NCBI GenBank assembly: GCA_041402045.1
Contig: JAWKSZ010000030.1
Span: 1 to 64,000, forward strand
Direction of reading: 5' to 3'
Origin: JAGQRJ01 sp041402045
GTDB lineage: Bacteria > Planctomycetota > J058
Length of the DNA: 64,000 nt
The notes under the pieces are model-generated. The model did no database searches, had not been told where the DNA came from, and was given only the letters and a program-made list of their open reading frames with translations. The position numbers and the translations under genes are program-made. Positions 7,661-16,732 of the stretch are shown here, piece after piece. Positions within the stretch are counted from its first letter, which is position 1, and each line of letters begins with the position of its first letter.

Positions 7661-9435
7661 GTCACCCGAGCCTGGAGCCACCGCGCTTCCCCGCGCTCCT
7701 TCCGCGGCGCTTCCTGCCCCTGCTCTGCGCCCTGCCGACCCTGCTCGCCGCCGCGCTCGGCCTGGGGCGCTGGGTCCCTGGTTGTGTGGAGCTCCTCGCG
7801 GCCGCGGGCCTGTGCGGACTCCTGGTCCTCGCGCACCGCGCGCTGCGCGAGCACGGACGCGTTCCAGCGTGGCCGGCGTTGCTGGCGCTGCTGGCGGTGA
7901 CGCTCGGCACCGTCGCCGCCTTGGCGGGGGGGCTGGCCGGGTTCGGGACCCCCGAGCCGGCGCCCCTGGCCCACCTCCTGGTGACTCGCACCCGGGTCGC
8001 CGCTGGCGGCTCGGCGCTCGTGTTTGGGGTGCTCGCGGTGTGGCCGCAGGTGAGCTGGCTCTGGGGCTGGTGGAGCGACGTCCCCCCTCCGCCAGGGCAG
8101 CTCCCCCTGGCCCGGGGCTGGACGCGCTTGAGCCTGGTGGTGCTCCTGGCCGGCGCGCTGACCCACGGGGCCGCGCTCTGCCTGCACGACGGGGCGCTGA
8201 TCCAGATCGACTCTTCCGTGAACGTGTGGGAGCCGCCGCTGTTCCAGTTCAGCACGCAACCTCACCACCACACGCCGCTGTATGCGGAGCTCGTCAAGTT
8301 CGCGGACCGGACCGCGCACCCTGCCCAGGCGCTGTGGTGGATCGTGGTGTTTCAGCACCTGGCGGTCGTGGTCACGGCCATGGTGGTCGAGCGCACGACT
8401 CGATTGACCTCCAACAGCGCCGTCGCCGGCGCCTTCGCCGGGTTGCTCACAGGACTGTGCGGACACCTGTCCCTCTACGCGCAAATGATCATGTCCGAGG
8501 CCTTCTCGATTGGATTCTTGATCCTGGCCACGGCGTGTGTGTTCGAGGCTCCCCGGCGCCGGAGGGCTGGACGCTGGCTGCTCGCCGCGGGGTTGTTCGC
8601 GGCCGCGGCGACCCTCACACGGCAGGTCATGCAGGCCTGGTTCGTCGCCGGCGCGCTCGCGATCCTGTTCTTGCGCTTCCCCCACCGCTGGCGAGCGCTC
8701 GCGCTCTACCTGGCCGGCGCGCTGATACCCGTGCTGGCGCTGATCGTGCACAACGGGATCTTCAACCAGCGCTACTCGCTCACCGCCGGCCTCGGCCGCA
8801 CCCTGCACTACCGCGTGGCGAAAGGCCTCCCGGACCTCACCGACGCGGACGCCCCTCCCGGGGACCCCTACGAGCGCGCCCGAGAGTTGATCTGGGAGCG
8901 TCGCGAGGCGGGCTGGGTCGACTCCTACTCGGCGATCCAGCGCGAGCTCGGCTGGGACGACGTGCAGATCGAGCGAGCCATGAAGCGCTTCTACGTAGAG
9001 CAGGTCCTCAAGCACCCTCTCCCCTTCGCGCGAGTCACCCTCGACTACGGGCACCAGCTCCTGGTCGGCCGCGAGACCGGCGCGGGGGCCATGGGGTTCC
9101 ACAACCTCAGCCTCGACAACCTCACCATGTGGCAAGACGTCCCCCGCGCGGAACCGGAGAGCTTCGCCGGCCAGTGGCTGCATAGCTTCCAGCCGACCTC
9201 GAGCTGGGTCGTCCTCTTACTCGCGGCGTTCTCGCCGTTCCTCGTGCAAGGCCGCGCGCGGGTCCTGGCCCTGACCGCCCTGATCTCTACGGCCTATTTC
9301 CTGGTGCTGACCGCGCTGCTCGAGGTCCCGATCACGCGCTATCGGCTCCCCACGGTCCCGTTCTTCGCCATGGCCAGCGGTCTGAGCGTGGGCTGGCTCG
9401 AGGCCCTGATCGCCCGACGTCGAGGGCGAGGGTGA
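7657..9435 (+). CDS. GT-C-like polytopic membrane protein, copy 1
   Basis: Starts at GTG 7657, overlapping the kinase stop. The 592-residue protein has roughly a dozen hydrophobic helices. An acidic LIQIDSS segment in an early outside loop and a soluble loop near residues 376-480 match the general plan of GT-C glycosyltransferases (PMT/ArnT type), which use polyprenyl-phosphate sugars. The next gene is a clear paralogue: the block from GLGRTLHYRV through PYERARELIW is nearly identical in both, as are the FQPTS and TRQ(V/A)MQ segments. Assignment to GT-C rests on topology and context, not on a recognised catalytic signature. Confidence 0.65.
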   Translation: MSHPSLEPPRFPALLPRRFLPLLCALPTLLAAALGLGRWVPGCVELLAAAGLCGLLVLAHRALREHGRVPAWPALLALLAVTLGTVAALAGGLAGFGTPEPAPLAHLLVTRTRVAAGGSALVFGVLAVWPQVSWLWGWWSDVPPPPGQLPLARGWTRLSLVVLLAGALTHGAALCLHDGALIQIDSSVNVWEPPLFQFSTQPHHHTPLYAELVKFADRTAHPAQALWWIVVFQHLAVVVTAMVVERTTRLTSNSAVAGAFAGLLTGLCGHLSLYAQMIMSEAFSIGFLILATACVFEAPRRRRAGRWLLAAGLFAAAATLTRQVMQAWFVAGALAILFLRFPHRWRALALYLAGALIPVLALIVHNGIFNQRYSLTAGLGRTLHYRVAKGLPDLTDADAPPGDPYERARELIWERREAGWVDSYSAIQRELGWDDVQIERAMKRFYVEQVLKHPLPFARVTLDYGHQLLVGRETGAGAMGFHNLSLDNLTMWQDVPRAEPESFAGQWLHSFQPTSSWVVLLLAAFSPFLVQGRARVLALTALISTAYFLVLTALLEVPITRYRLPTVPFFAMASGLSVGWLEALIARRRGRG

Positions 9436-11234
9436 GCGCCGTCGCCCTCCGCGCTCGCCCGGCGTGGTCCTGGACGCGGCTGCTGCCCTTGGCCTGCGCG
9501 CTCCCGACCCTGGCCGCGGCCGCCGTCGGGCTCGGCGCCTGGATCCCCGGCGCGGTCGAAGCCCTCGCGCTCGGGACCCTGCTCGGCTGGGCGGCGTTGC
9601 TCCAGCGGCGGCTGCGTCAGACCCCGGCGCCAGGGCTCCTGGAGTGCGGGGTCGCGGGGGTGGGCGCGCTCTCGACCGCGATCTGCGTGCTGAACGGCGG
9701 CCTATCCGGCTACGGCAGCGGGTCTCCCCCGGAGCTCGCGCACCTGCTCCGGCTCCCGACCCTGGGGCTGGTTGTGGTCGCCGCGGGGGCGCTGGCCGCC
9801 CTCGCCACGCCGCCGGCCGCGCAGCGCGCCGCGGCCTGGCTCCGGGACCTGCCGCCCCCGCCCGGAGCGCTGCCCCTCGCGCCCCCCTGCCCACGGAACG
9901 TGTGGATCGTGGTCCTGGCAGGAGCGGTGGTGCAAGGCGTGTCCTATTGCGCCCACCCTGGCCCCCTGGTGCAGATCGACTCCTTCGTCAACCTCCTGGA
10001 GCCTCCCTTGTTCCAGTATGGCGAGACCCCGTTCCACCACACCCCGATCTACGCCGAGCTGATCAAGCTCGCGACCCACAGCGCCGCACCCCAGCTCGCG
10101 CTCTCGCTCCTGGTAGCGCTGCAGCACCTCTCCCTGATCGGCGTCGCCCTGATCCTCGAGCGCACGGTGCGGCTCCTGGCGGGGAGCCTGGCCGGCCTCA
10201 CTGCGGGTCTGCTCGTGGCCTGCTGTGGACACTTGGCTCTGTTCGCCCAGCTCGTGATGTCCGAGACCTTCTCCACCGGGCTGCTCGTCGTCGCGACGGC
10301 CTGCGTGTTCGAGGCGCCGCGGCGGGCGCGGCCGTTCCCCTGGCTCGTGGCCGGGGGTGTCGCCTCGGCGCTGGCGACCCTCACGCGGCAGGCCATGCAA
10401 GGCTGGTTCGTGGCCGGCGCGATCGCCGTCGTGCTCCTCCGGCTCCCCCACCGCTGGCGGGCGCTCGGGGTCTACCTCGCGGCGGCCTTGCTCCCGTTGG
10501 CAGGCATGGTCCTGCACAACGGAGTGTTCCTTGGGCGCTTCTCGTTGACCGCCGGGCTCGGCCGCACCCTCCACTACCGCGTCGGAAAGGGCCTCCCCGA
10601 TCTCACCGACCCCGACGCGCCCCCGGGCGACCCTTACGAGCGCGCCCGCGAGTTGATCTGGAAGCACCGCACCGACGGCTGGCTCGACTCCTACAGCGCG
10701 ATCAACCGCGAGCTCGGCTGGGACGACGCTCAGGTCGAGGCGGCGATGAAACGCTTCTACGTCGAGCAGATCGTGCGGCACCCCGTGCCCTTCACGCGGA
10801 TCACCCTCGACTACTGCTGGACGCTGATCTGGGCCAAGGAGGACGTCCAGGCCGCGTTCAACTTCCACGACCAGACGATCGCGAGCTACGACGCGTGGGG
10901 GCCGCTCCCGCACGCCGAGCCTGGCCGCCTCGCGCGCTGGGTCTACGCCTTTCAGCCGACCTCGACCTGGCCCGTGCTCCTCCTGGGGCTGCTCTCGCCG
11001 CTGCTTGCGTACGGCCGCGGGCGAGTCCTGGCCCTGACCTGCCTGGCCTCGATCGCCTACTTCGTCGTGATCACCTCGCTGATCGAGTGGCCCGTCCCTC
11101 GCTACCGGATCCCCGCGATCCCGTTCTTCGCCGCCGCCTGCGCCCTGAGCGTCGGCGGCCTGGTCCGTCGCTCGACACGTCTACTCGGCCGCGCCCAGCC
11201 TTCCCTCGCCCTCACCCCCCAGGTGTCCTCATGA
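9432..11234 (+). CDS. GT-C-like polytopic membrane protein, copy 2
   Basis: A 600-residue paralogue of the preceding gene, starting at a GTG that overlaps its stop by 4 bp. It shares the LVQIDS early loop, the FHHTPIYAELIKLA segment, the GLGRTLHYRV block and the C-terminal PRYRIPAIPFFA helix. The tandem arrangement points to a local duplication. The two copies may transfer different sugars or act on successive positions. Its stop overlaps the ATG of the DUF2071 gene, so four genes (kinase, two copies, DUF2071) form one translationally coupled unit. Confidence 0.65.
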   Translation: MSAVALRARPAWSWTRLLPLACALPTLAAAAVGLGAWIPGAVEALALGTLLGWAALLQRRLRQTPAPGLLECGVAGVGALSTAICVLNGGLSGYGSGSPPELAHLLRLPTLGLVVVAAGALAALATPPAAQRAAAWLRDLPPPPGALPLAPPCPRNVWIVVLAGAVVQGVSYCAHPGPLVQIDSFVNLLEPPLFQYGETPFHHTPIYAELIKLATHSAAPQLALSLLVALQHLSLIGVALILERTVRLLAGSLAGLTAGLLVACCGHLALFAQLVMSETFSTGLLVVATACVFEAPRRARPFPWLVAGGVASALATLTRQAMQGWFVAGAIAVVLLRLPHRWRALGVYLAAALLPLAGMVLHNGVFLGRFSLTAGLGRTLHYRVGKGLPDLTDPDAPPGDPYERARELIWKHRTDGWLDSYSAINRELGWDDAQVEAAMKRFYVEQIVRHPVPFTRITLDYCWTLIWAKEDVQAAFNFHDQTIASYDAWGPLPHAEPGRLARWVYAFQPTSTWPVLLLGLLSPLLAYGRGRVLALTCLASIAYFVVITSLIEWPVPRYRIPAIPFFAAACALSVGGLVRRSTRLLGRAQPSLALTPQVSS

Positions 11235-12298
11235 CTCCGCTCCGCGCTGCCGCCCTCGCGGCCTTCCCTGGCGTCGTCAGCGCCGTGATCGCGAACGACA
11301 GCAGCGTACGCTGGCTGGCGGTGTTCGCGCTCTCAGGGGTCGTCGCCGTCGTCCTGGCCTCGGCCCTGGCCCGCTCGGCGCCCCCCGAGCCGGGCGCTGG
11401 CAAGGCAGAGGTCGGGCTCCTGTTCCTGATCTCCGCGGCGCTGCTCGTGAACGCTGCGCTGTCCGGCCGCCTGCCGCTGGCGAACCACGCTCCGGACCGC
11501 CGCCCGGTGTTCCTGCTCTGCGCGGTGCTGGCCGGGGTCGGTGCCTGGGCGCTGTTCCGCCGGGCAGGCCCCTTGGCCGTGGACGCCACGACCCAGCTCC
11601 AGTCCAAGCGCTGGGCGTTCCTGCGCGCGGAGTGGCGCAAGCTGTGCCTGGTGACCTACGCCGTCGAGCCCGCGCGCCTCGAGCCGCTGCTCCCGCCGGG
11701 GCTCGAGCTGGACCTCAAGGACGGCAAGGCCTTCGTGAGCCTGGTGGCCTTCGACTTCACCCGGACCCGGGTGCTGGGGATCCCCTGGCCCGGCTACCGC
11801 GACTTCCCCGAGGTCAACCTGCGCTTCTACGTGCGCGAGGGCGAGCAGCGCGGCGTCGCCTTCGTGCGCGAGTTCGTCCCTCGGCGGCTGATCGCCTGGA
11901 TCGCGCGCGGGCTCTACAACGAGCCCTACCGCTTCGCCCCCATGCTGAGCGAGGTCGAGCACGGGCCCGACGCGCTGCGGATCAAGCACCGACTGCTGGT
12001 GGGGGGCAAGGAGCACGCGCTCGAGGTGGTGGCCGACCCCGAGCCCGCCGAGCCGCCGGCGGAGAGCACCGCGCACTTCTTCAAGGAGCACACCTGGGGC
12101 TACGGCACGTCGCGGGCCGGGGCCCTGGTGCGTTACGAGGTGCGGCACCCGGTGTGGGCGACCTACCCCGTGCGCAGCCACACCCTGAGCTGGGACTGGG
12201 GCGCCGTCTACGGGGAGGCTTGGGCGGACCTGGCACAGGAGACGCCGGTGTCGGTGGTCCTGGCCGAGGGCTCCCCCGTCGCGGTCTCGCCCTGGTAG
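11231..12298 (+). CDS. DUF2071 (YqjF-like) protein with N-terminal membrane helices
   Basis: The true start is ATG 11231, overlapping the previous stop (ATGA); the longer open frame upstream is a shadow of the GT-C genes. The 355-residue protein has about three membrane helices in the first ~115 residues. A soluble domain follows, with FLRAEWRKLCLVTY, LLPPGLELD, FVSLVAFDF and FPEVNLRFYVR, the pattern of DUF2071. DUF2071 has no known reaction. The membrane anchor and the coupling to GT-C-like genes are unusual. The stop TAG abuts the stop of the convergent GT2 gene (TAG|CTA) with no gap. Confidence 0.78.
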   Translation: MTPLRAAALAAFPGVVSAVIANDSSVRWLAVFALSGVVAVVLASALARSAPPEPGAGKAEVGLLFLISAALLVNAALSGRLPLANHAPDRRPVFLLCAVLAGVGAWALFRRAGPLAVDATTQLQSKRWAFLRAEWRKLCLVTYAVEPARLEPLLPPGLELDLKDGKAFVSLVAFDFTRTRVLGIPWPGYRDFPEVNLRFYVREGEQRGVAFVREFVPRRLIAWIARGLYNEPYRFAPMLSEVEHGPDALRIKHRLLVGGKEHALEVVADPEPAEPPAESTAHFFKEHTWGYGTSRAGALVRYEVRHPVWATYPVRSHTLSWDWGAVYGEAWADLAQETPVSVVLAEGSPVAVSPW

Positions 12299-13054
12299 CT
12301 ACTTGCGCCCGAAGAACGTGCGCCCGATCCGGCGCGCGCTGAGATCCACGAACATGTGGCCTACCGAGAGCAGGTTCAGGAGCGTGAGCGCGGTGGACTC
12401 GCCCTCCTGGCGTTCGCTGGCGGTGACCGGGATCTCCACGTAATCCACGCCCTGGTCGAGCATGCGCGTGATCATGTCGGCCTGGAACCCGAAGCCGCGG
12501 TAGTCGGTGTGCCAGCGCATGACGTCGTAGCGCCGGTGCACGGCGAGGCCGTTGTAATACTTGATCCGGTAGCCCGTGATCCCGTTGACCATGCCCGTGA
12601 ACAGCTTGCTCAACAGCCGGCGGTGCAGCGGGCGACCCGGGCACTCGACCTGGTAGGGCACGATCAAGTCGGCCTGCCCCAGGGCGCGGAACACGGTGAC
12701 GAAGGTCGACTTGGGCTCCACGTCGTCGCCGCAGATCAGGCGGTAGTAGCGCCCGCGCCCGCGGAAGGCGCCCTCGATATAGTTCTGGGCCAGCCCGCGG
12801 TTGACCTCGTTCACCACCAGCTCCAGCGGGCGCTGGGGGTGCTGCTGCATGTAGGCGCGCACGCGCTCCACGGACCGGTCCCGGGACCCGTCGTCGTAGA
12901 CCAGGACCTCGTGGGAGCAGCCCACCTCGTCCAGCGCCGCGAACAACGTGTCGAGGGTGCGGCAGATCGCCTCCTCCTCGTTGTAGCAGGCGACCATGAG
13001 CGTGATCTCCACGTCCCAGTCGTCCTCGAGTCGCTTGCGTTCCGAGCCGCTCAA
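12299..13054 (-). CDS. GT2 family glycosyltransferase
   Basis: Protein of 251 residues from a TTG at 13054. GT-A motifs: MVACYNEEEA near residue 19, YDDGSRD near 53, and GDDVEP at the DxD position near 108. KYYNGLAVHRR and RGFGFQADMI are typical acceptor-side motifs of DPM1-like and polyisoprenyl-phosphate GT2 enzymes. It lacks the C-terminal membrane helices of the GT2 at 1292-2233. The start is uncertain because TTG has only a weak purine-rich stretch before it. A TATAGT box lies about 42 bases upstream. Confidence 0.84.
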   Translation of the reverse strand: MSGSERKRLEDDWDVEITLMVACYNEEEAICRTLDTLFAALDEVGCSHEVLVYDDGSRDRSVERVRAYMQQHPQRPLELVVNEVNRGLAQNYIEGAFRGRGRYYRLICGDDVEPKSTFVTVFRALGQADLIVPYQVECPGRPLHRRLLSKLFTGMVNGITGYRIKYYNGLAVHRRYDVMRWHTDYRGFGFQADMITRMLDQGVDYVEIPVTASERQEGESTALTLLNLLSVGHMFVDLSARRIGRTFFGRK

Positions 13055-13095
13055 CCGTCGCCCCCGCGCCGCCGGACCGCCGGTCGCGCTGGCGC

Positions 13096-13101
13096 ACTAT
13101 A
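13096..13101 (-). promoter_or_regulatory. Putative -10 box TATAGT
   Basis: TATAGT on the minus strand, 42 bases upstream of the TTG start of the GT2 at 12299-13054, in the divergent gap to the secreted protein gene. Confidence 0.3.
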
Positions 13102-13263
13102 GCCAGCGCCACGGTGTCGGCCAGGCGTCACGGAATGCGTCCAAGGGAGTCGCCGAGCCGAAACGTGAGACGCAAGCGCCGCGACGAGCCCACCCTCGCG
13201 GGGCTTACGGCCAGGCCAGGCGCTTGCACGGGCGGGGCACGAAGAGAGAGCGAGTTCCCCTCC

Positions 13264-14607
13264 ATGCGCTACGCCTTCCTCCTCGCGGCCTGCTGGGCCG
13301 TGACCTGCGCCGCCGGGCAGGATCGGGTCGGCGGCCTCCGCGGGCGGCTGGCCGGGGCCGCTGCGCAGGCCCCTGCGACGTTGACCCCCGGCGCGCGGCG
13401 AGCCTTCCTGCGCTACTACGCCCCGGTGATCCTCAAGCAGGCCGACGAGGACGGCGGGCGGCACGCAGGCCACGACTGGATCACCCAGGCGTTCTTCGAC
13501 GGCGACCGCGACCTCTCGAACAACAAGGCGCGCTGGCACGAGGACCTCGCCGACTGGGTGGCCGGGCGGGGGCACGCCGACTGGGCCCTGCGCCCGACCC
13601 TCTACACCGCGCTGATCGAGTTCACCCGCGACGGACGCAAGAGCGTGGTGCTGCTCTACCACGTGTACCACGCCAAGCAGCGCGGCTCGATCCACGACTG
13701 GGAGCGGATCGAGCTGCGCCTGGACGACGTGGCCGCCGGGCCCGGCCAGGGCGAGCGCCTGGCCTACGCGGTGATCACCGAGCACAGCCACCACAAGGCG
13801 CCGCGCTCCTACACGCCGGCGCACGTGAACGTCTACGAGACCCCCCACGGTCGGCACCTGCTGGTGTGGCAGGCGCCCTGGAGCGGCTGGGTCCCCGGTC
13901 ACCCACGCAAGGCCGAGCTGCGCTACGTCGAGAGCTCCGCAGCGGCGCTGCGGGTCGGCCTGGCCTCGAGCCTGCGCGCGCGGGTCCGGGTCGAGGGCCT
14001 GGGGCCGACCCCCGTGCACTACGCCTTCGTGCCTCAGGACGACCCCGAGCTCGTGCGCGCCTTCGGCGCCCAGGTGCTGAGCCAGACGAGCGCGGCGCGC
14101 CTGGCCAGCCGGACCGCGGGCACCGCGCGCTGGCCTCGGGTGCCGCGGATTCGCTACGAGCTCCAGGACCTGGCCGACCTGTGGGTCACCCACCTCGACC
14201 CGGGGAGCTGGGAGGGCGAGATCGGCATTCGGCTCGTGACCGCCGTGCGGGACGAAGCGGGCGCGGTCGAGGTCCCCGCCTCCGCGCCGGGCGAGGTCAC
14301 GACCTTCCTGCACCGGGCGCGGGACGACGAGGACGAGGACGAGTCGCGCGGCGGCTACCCGCGCAAGCACTGGGTGTGGGGGACCTACCACTTCGACCGT
14401 GAGGCCAACTGGACCAGCGACGCGCTGCGCGCGAGCGGCGGTGTGTTCGACCAGCACGACTACTTCGCGCACACCGGTGTGCGCGGGGACGGGAGCCTGG
14501 CCGACGAGCTGGAGCGCGCGGGCGCCTGGCTGCGCACGGCCGACGGCTGGTGGACCCCCGAGCAGGGCGGCTACGACGGCCGCTGGGAGCAGCTGTTCGC
14601 GGACTAG
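13264..14607 (+). CDS. Secreted protein of unknown function
   Basis: The chosen start is ATG 13264, which begins a signal peptide (MRYAFLLAACWAVTCAAG); the 50 upstream codons lack any signal. The mature protein is ~430 residues with no membrane helix. A GSIHDWERIEL block and the following HSHHKAP segment recall the GHRHDWE region of NPP1/Vps62-like secreted proteins, but the similarity is short and I do not assign the family. An acidic run of Asp/Glu near residue 360 may bind cations. The gene shares its stop with the convergent metallo-hydrolase through a CTAG overlap at 14604-14607. Confidence 0.7.
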   Translation: MRYAFLLAACWAVTCAAGQDRVGGLRGRLAGAAAQAPATLTPGARRAFLRYYAPVILKQADEDGGRHAGHDWITQAFFDGDRDLSNNKARWHEDLADWVAGRGHADWALRPTLYTALIEFTRDGRKSVVLLYHVYHAKQRGSIHDWERIELRLDDVAAGPGQGERLAYAVITEHSHHKAPRSYTPAHVNVYETPHGRHLLVWQAPWSGWVPGHPRKAELRYVESSAAALRVGLASSLRARVRVEGLGPTPVHYAFVPQDDPELVRAFGAQVLSQTSAARLASRTAGTARWPRVPRIRYELQDLADLWVTHLDPGSWEGEIGIRLVTAVRDEAGAVEVPASAPGEVTTFLHRARDDEDEDESRGGYPRKHWVWGTYHFDREANWTSDALRASGGVFDQHDYFAHTGVRGDGSLADELERAGAWLRTADGWWTPEQGGYDGRWEQLFAD

Positions 14608-15641
14608 GGACCGGCGGGGCGGGGCGGAACCGCTCGCCCTTCGCCCCCCTCCAGGGTCCAGAACCGCTCGGGCGGCACGCCCTGCGCGTGCAGGGCGCGC
14701 GCCAACTCCCAGGCCGGCGCGTAGCGCCCCTCGTCAGCGAGGGGGAAGGTCCCGAAGTGGATCCCCACGCTCGTCCCCGCTCCCAGCACGCGGTGCGCCT
14801 CGACGGCCTGGGCGGGGTCCAGGTGCATGGGCGCCATGAACCAGCGCGGCGCGTAGGCGCCGATCGGGAGCAGGGCCAGCCGCGGCGCGCCGTAGCGCTC
14901 GCGGACCTGCGCGAACTGCGGCCCCCAGCCGGTGTCGCCCGCGAAGTAGACCAGCCCCGCAGGCCCCTCGAGCACCCAGCCCCCCCACAGGGTGCGGTCG
15001 CGGTCGGTGAGCCCGCGGTTGGCGAAGTGCTGGGCAGGGACGAAGCCCGCGCGGGTGGCGCCCCCCAGCGGGACCTCCTCCCACCAGTCGTGCTCGCTCA
15101 CGCGCTCGAGGCCTGCGTCCTCGAGCAGCGGGCGGTCGCCGAGGGGCACGAGGAACCGCGGACGGTGAGCCTCCTGCAGCCGGCGCAGGGTCTCCAGGTC
15201 GAGGTGGTCGTAGTGGTTGTGACTGATCAGCACCGCGTCGATCCGCGGGAGGTCCTCGAAGCGCACGCCGGGCGGGATCACGCGCTGAGGCCCGATCCAG
15301 CTCAGGGGGCTGCAGCGCTCGCTCCAGATCGGATCCGTGAGCACGTTCAGTCCGTCGAGCTGGAGCAGCAGCGTGGAGTGGTTGATCCAGGTCACGCGCA
15401 GGTCAGCGCCGGCCACCTGCGGAGGCGGCGCCGGCGCGGGCTCGAGGTGCAGGCTCGTGGGCCAGGGCGGCGGCTCGCGGGTCGCCTGCCAGCGCAGGAA
15501 GCTCCAGAACGAGCCCGGGGTCGGGACCTGGTTCTGGAAGCGCTCGCCGTCGAAGTGGTCGGAGACCGGGCCCTGGTAGTGCGGACCGGCGAACACACAG
15601 CCCCCGAGGGTTAGGATCAAGCAGGTCGCCACCGCGCGCAT
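14604..15641 (-). CDS. MBL-fold metallo-hydrolase lipoprotein, NAPE-PLD/UlaG-like
   Basis: Protein of 345 residues. It begins with a lipoprotein signal peptide ending in LTLGGC. The zinc motif SHNHYDHLD lies at residues 140-148 (H141, H143, D145, H146). It follows FDGERFQN and WINHSTLLLQLDG, features of the NAPE-PLD-like branch. A later FAGDTGWG gives the bridging Asp and IHFGTF the last His. It probably hydrolyses a phosphodiester or lactone bond in the envelope. Its stop codon and that of the convergent gene share the four bases CTAG. Confidence 0.86.
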   Translation of the reverse strand: MRAVATCLILTLGGCVFAGPHYQGPVSDHFDGERFQNQVPTPGSFWSFLRWQATREPPPWPTSLHLEPAPAPPPQVAGADLRVTWINHSTLLLQLDGLNVLTDPIWSERCSPLSWIGPQRVIPPGVRFEDLPRIDAVLISHNHYDHLDLETLRRLQEAHRPRFLVPLGDRPLLEDAGLERVSEHDWWEEVPLGGATRAGFVPAQHFANRGLTDRDRTLWGGWVLEGPAGLVYFAGDTGWGPQFAQVRERYGAPRLALLPIGAYAPRWFMAPMHLDPAQAVEAHRVLGAGTSVGIHFGTFPLADEGRYAPAWELARALHAQGVPPERFWTLEGGEGRAVPPRPAGP

Positions 15642-15697
15642 GCCCTCAGCTAACGGTGGGGACGCGCGGCGCGCAAGCGCGAGGGCCGGAGGACAGC

Positions 15698-15961
15698 ATG
15701 AAGCGGGCGCTGGGGATCGCCGGGATCGCGGCGGGCGTGTTAGGGGTCGCCTGGATCGCCGTGGCGTGGTTCGTGCTCCCGGTGTTCATGCTCCACGCCG
15801 AGGAGAGCGGGCGCGCGCTGTCCGGCCTGGAGCGCCTGCTGTTCAGCGGGCAGCGCGTCACCCAGAGCTACTGGATCCTGCTCGCCCCCCTCGCCCTGGC
15901 GCTGGGGGTGGGCGGCGCCATGCTCCTCGCCGGCTCCTCCAGCGAGCCCCCGTCCGACTAG
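15698..15961 (+). CDS. Small membrane protein, two helices
   Basis: The start at ATG 15698 is set by GGAGGAC 5 bases upstream; a longer frame from 15656 lacks a binding site. The 87-residue protein has two membrane helices joined by a short loop and no recognised domain. It faces the MtfA-like gene tail to tail, and their stops share CTAG at 15958-15961. Function unknown. Confidence 0.68.
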   Translation: MKRALGIAGIAAGVLGVAWIAVAWFVLPVFMLHAEESGRALSGLERLLFSGQRVTQSYWILLAPLALALGVGGAMLLAGSSSEPPSD

Positions 15962-16728
15962 AGCTCCGCCGGGTCCTGGAGGTAGAAGGCCTGGAGCAGG
16001 CGGTAGAGCTCGGGGTGCCGGCGCTTGAGCTCGGGCCCGCGCTCGAAGAAGGCCTCCGTCGCCACCGCGAAGAACTCCGCGGGGTTGGTCGCCCCGTAGG
16101 GGTCGAGGACCCGGCGCCGCCGCCCGCGCTCGGCGTCGCGCTGGAGCTCGGCGAACTCGCGGGCGAAGACCTCGGCCCACTCGCGATACAGCTCGCGCCG
16201 AGGCAGACGGGGCAGCCCGTCGGCGTGGCCGTAGTCCTGGTCGAGCTGGTGGGCGAACTCGTGCAGGATCACGTTGTCCCCGTCCCGCGGGTGGACGGCC
16301 CCCGTGAGGCTCGCGTCCCAGGCCAGGACGACCGCCCCCTGGACCCACGACTCCCCCAGGCGCGCGTCGGCGCCGGCGAGGACCGTCCCGTCGGGCAAGA
16401 GCTCCTCCTCCTCGGCGCTGACGTAGGTGCTGGGGTAGACGAGCACGCTGGAGACGCGGGGGAAGTATTCGGTGTCCCGGTGCAAGAGCAGCACGCTGGC
16501 CTGGGCCGCGATCGTGACCCGCACCTCGTCGGTGAGCTCGAGCCCGCCGCAGCCCTCGAAGGACTTCTCGGCGAGGAGCACCTGGGTGTGGCCCAGGAGC
16601 TCCGCCTGGTCCGCCAGGGGCAGGCGCCGGAAGTAAGGCACGTTGCGCTCGACGATCGCGCGCCACGCCGCGGGGAAGGGCTGCGCGCGCAGCCGCGCGC
16701 GTCGGCGTCGGCGCAGCCAGCCGAACAC
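15958..16728 (-). CDS. MtfA-like zinc-dependent peptidase (M90 family)
   Basis: Protein of 256 residues starting at GTG 16728. The motif VILHEFAHQLD places the zinc-binding HExxH at H156-E157-H160. DPYGATNPAEFFAVATEAFFE downstream supplies the third ligand region typical of MtfA. The N-terminal PYFRRLPLADQ and the mid-domain EYFPRVSSVLVYPS also match the family. In Escherichia coli MtfA binds the glucose repressor Mlc; in other phyla the target is unknown. The gene lies 4 bases after the CNNM gene and is probably co-transcribed with it. Confidence 0.88.
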   Translation of the reverse strand: MFGWLRRRRRARLRAQPFPAAWRAIVERNVPYFRRLPLADQAELLGHTQVLLAEKSFEGCGGLELTDEVRVTIAAQASVLLLHRDTEYFPRVSSVLVYPSTYVSAEEEELLPDGTVLAGADARLGESWVQGAVVLAWDASLTGAVHPRDGDNVILHEFAHQLDQDYGHADGLPRLPRRELYREWAEVFAREFAELQRDAERGRRRRVLDPYGATNPAEFFAVATEAFFERGPELKRRHPELYRLLQAFYLQDPAEL

Positions 16729-16732
16729 GGCG

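Noticed and set aside
7276..9435. A 719-residue form of GT-C copy 1 from 7276
   Set aside because: The extra N-terminus is the shifted reading of the APH-type kinase; GTG 7657 overlaps its stop as in the other coupled genes.
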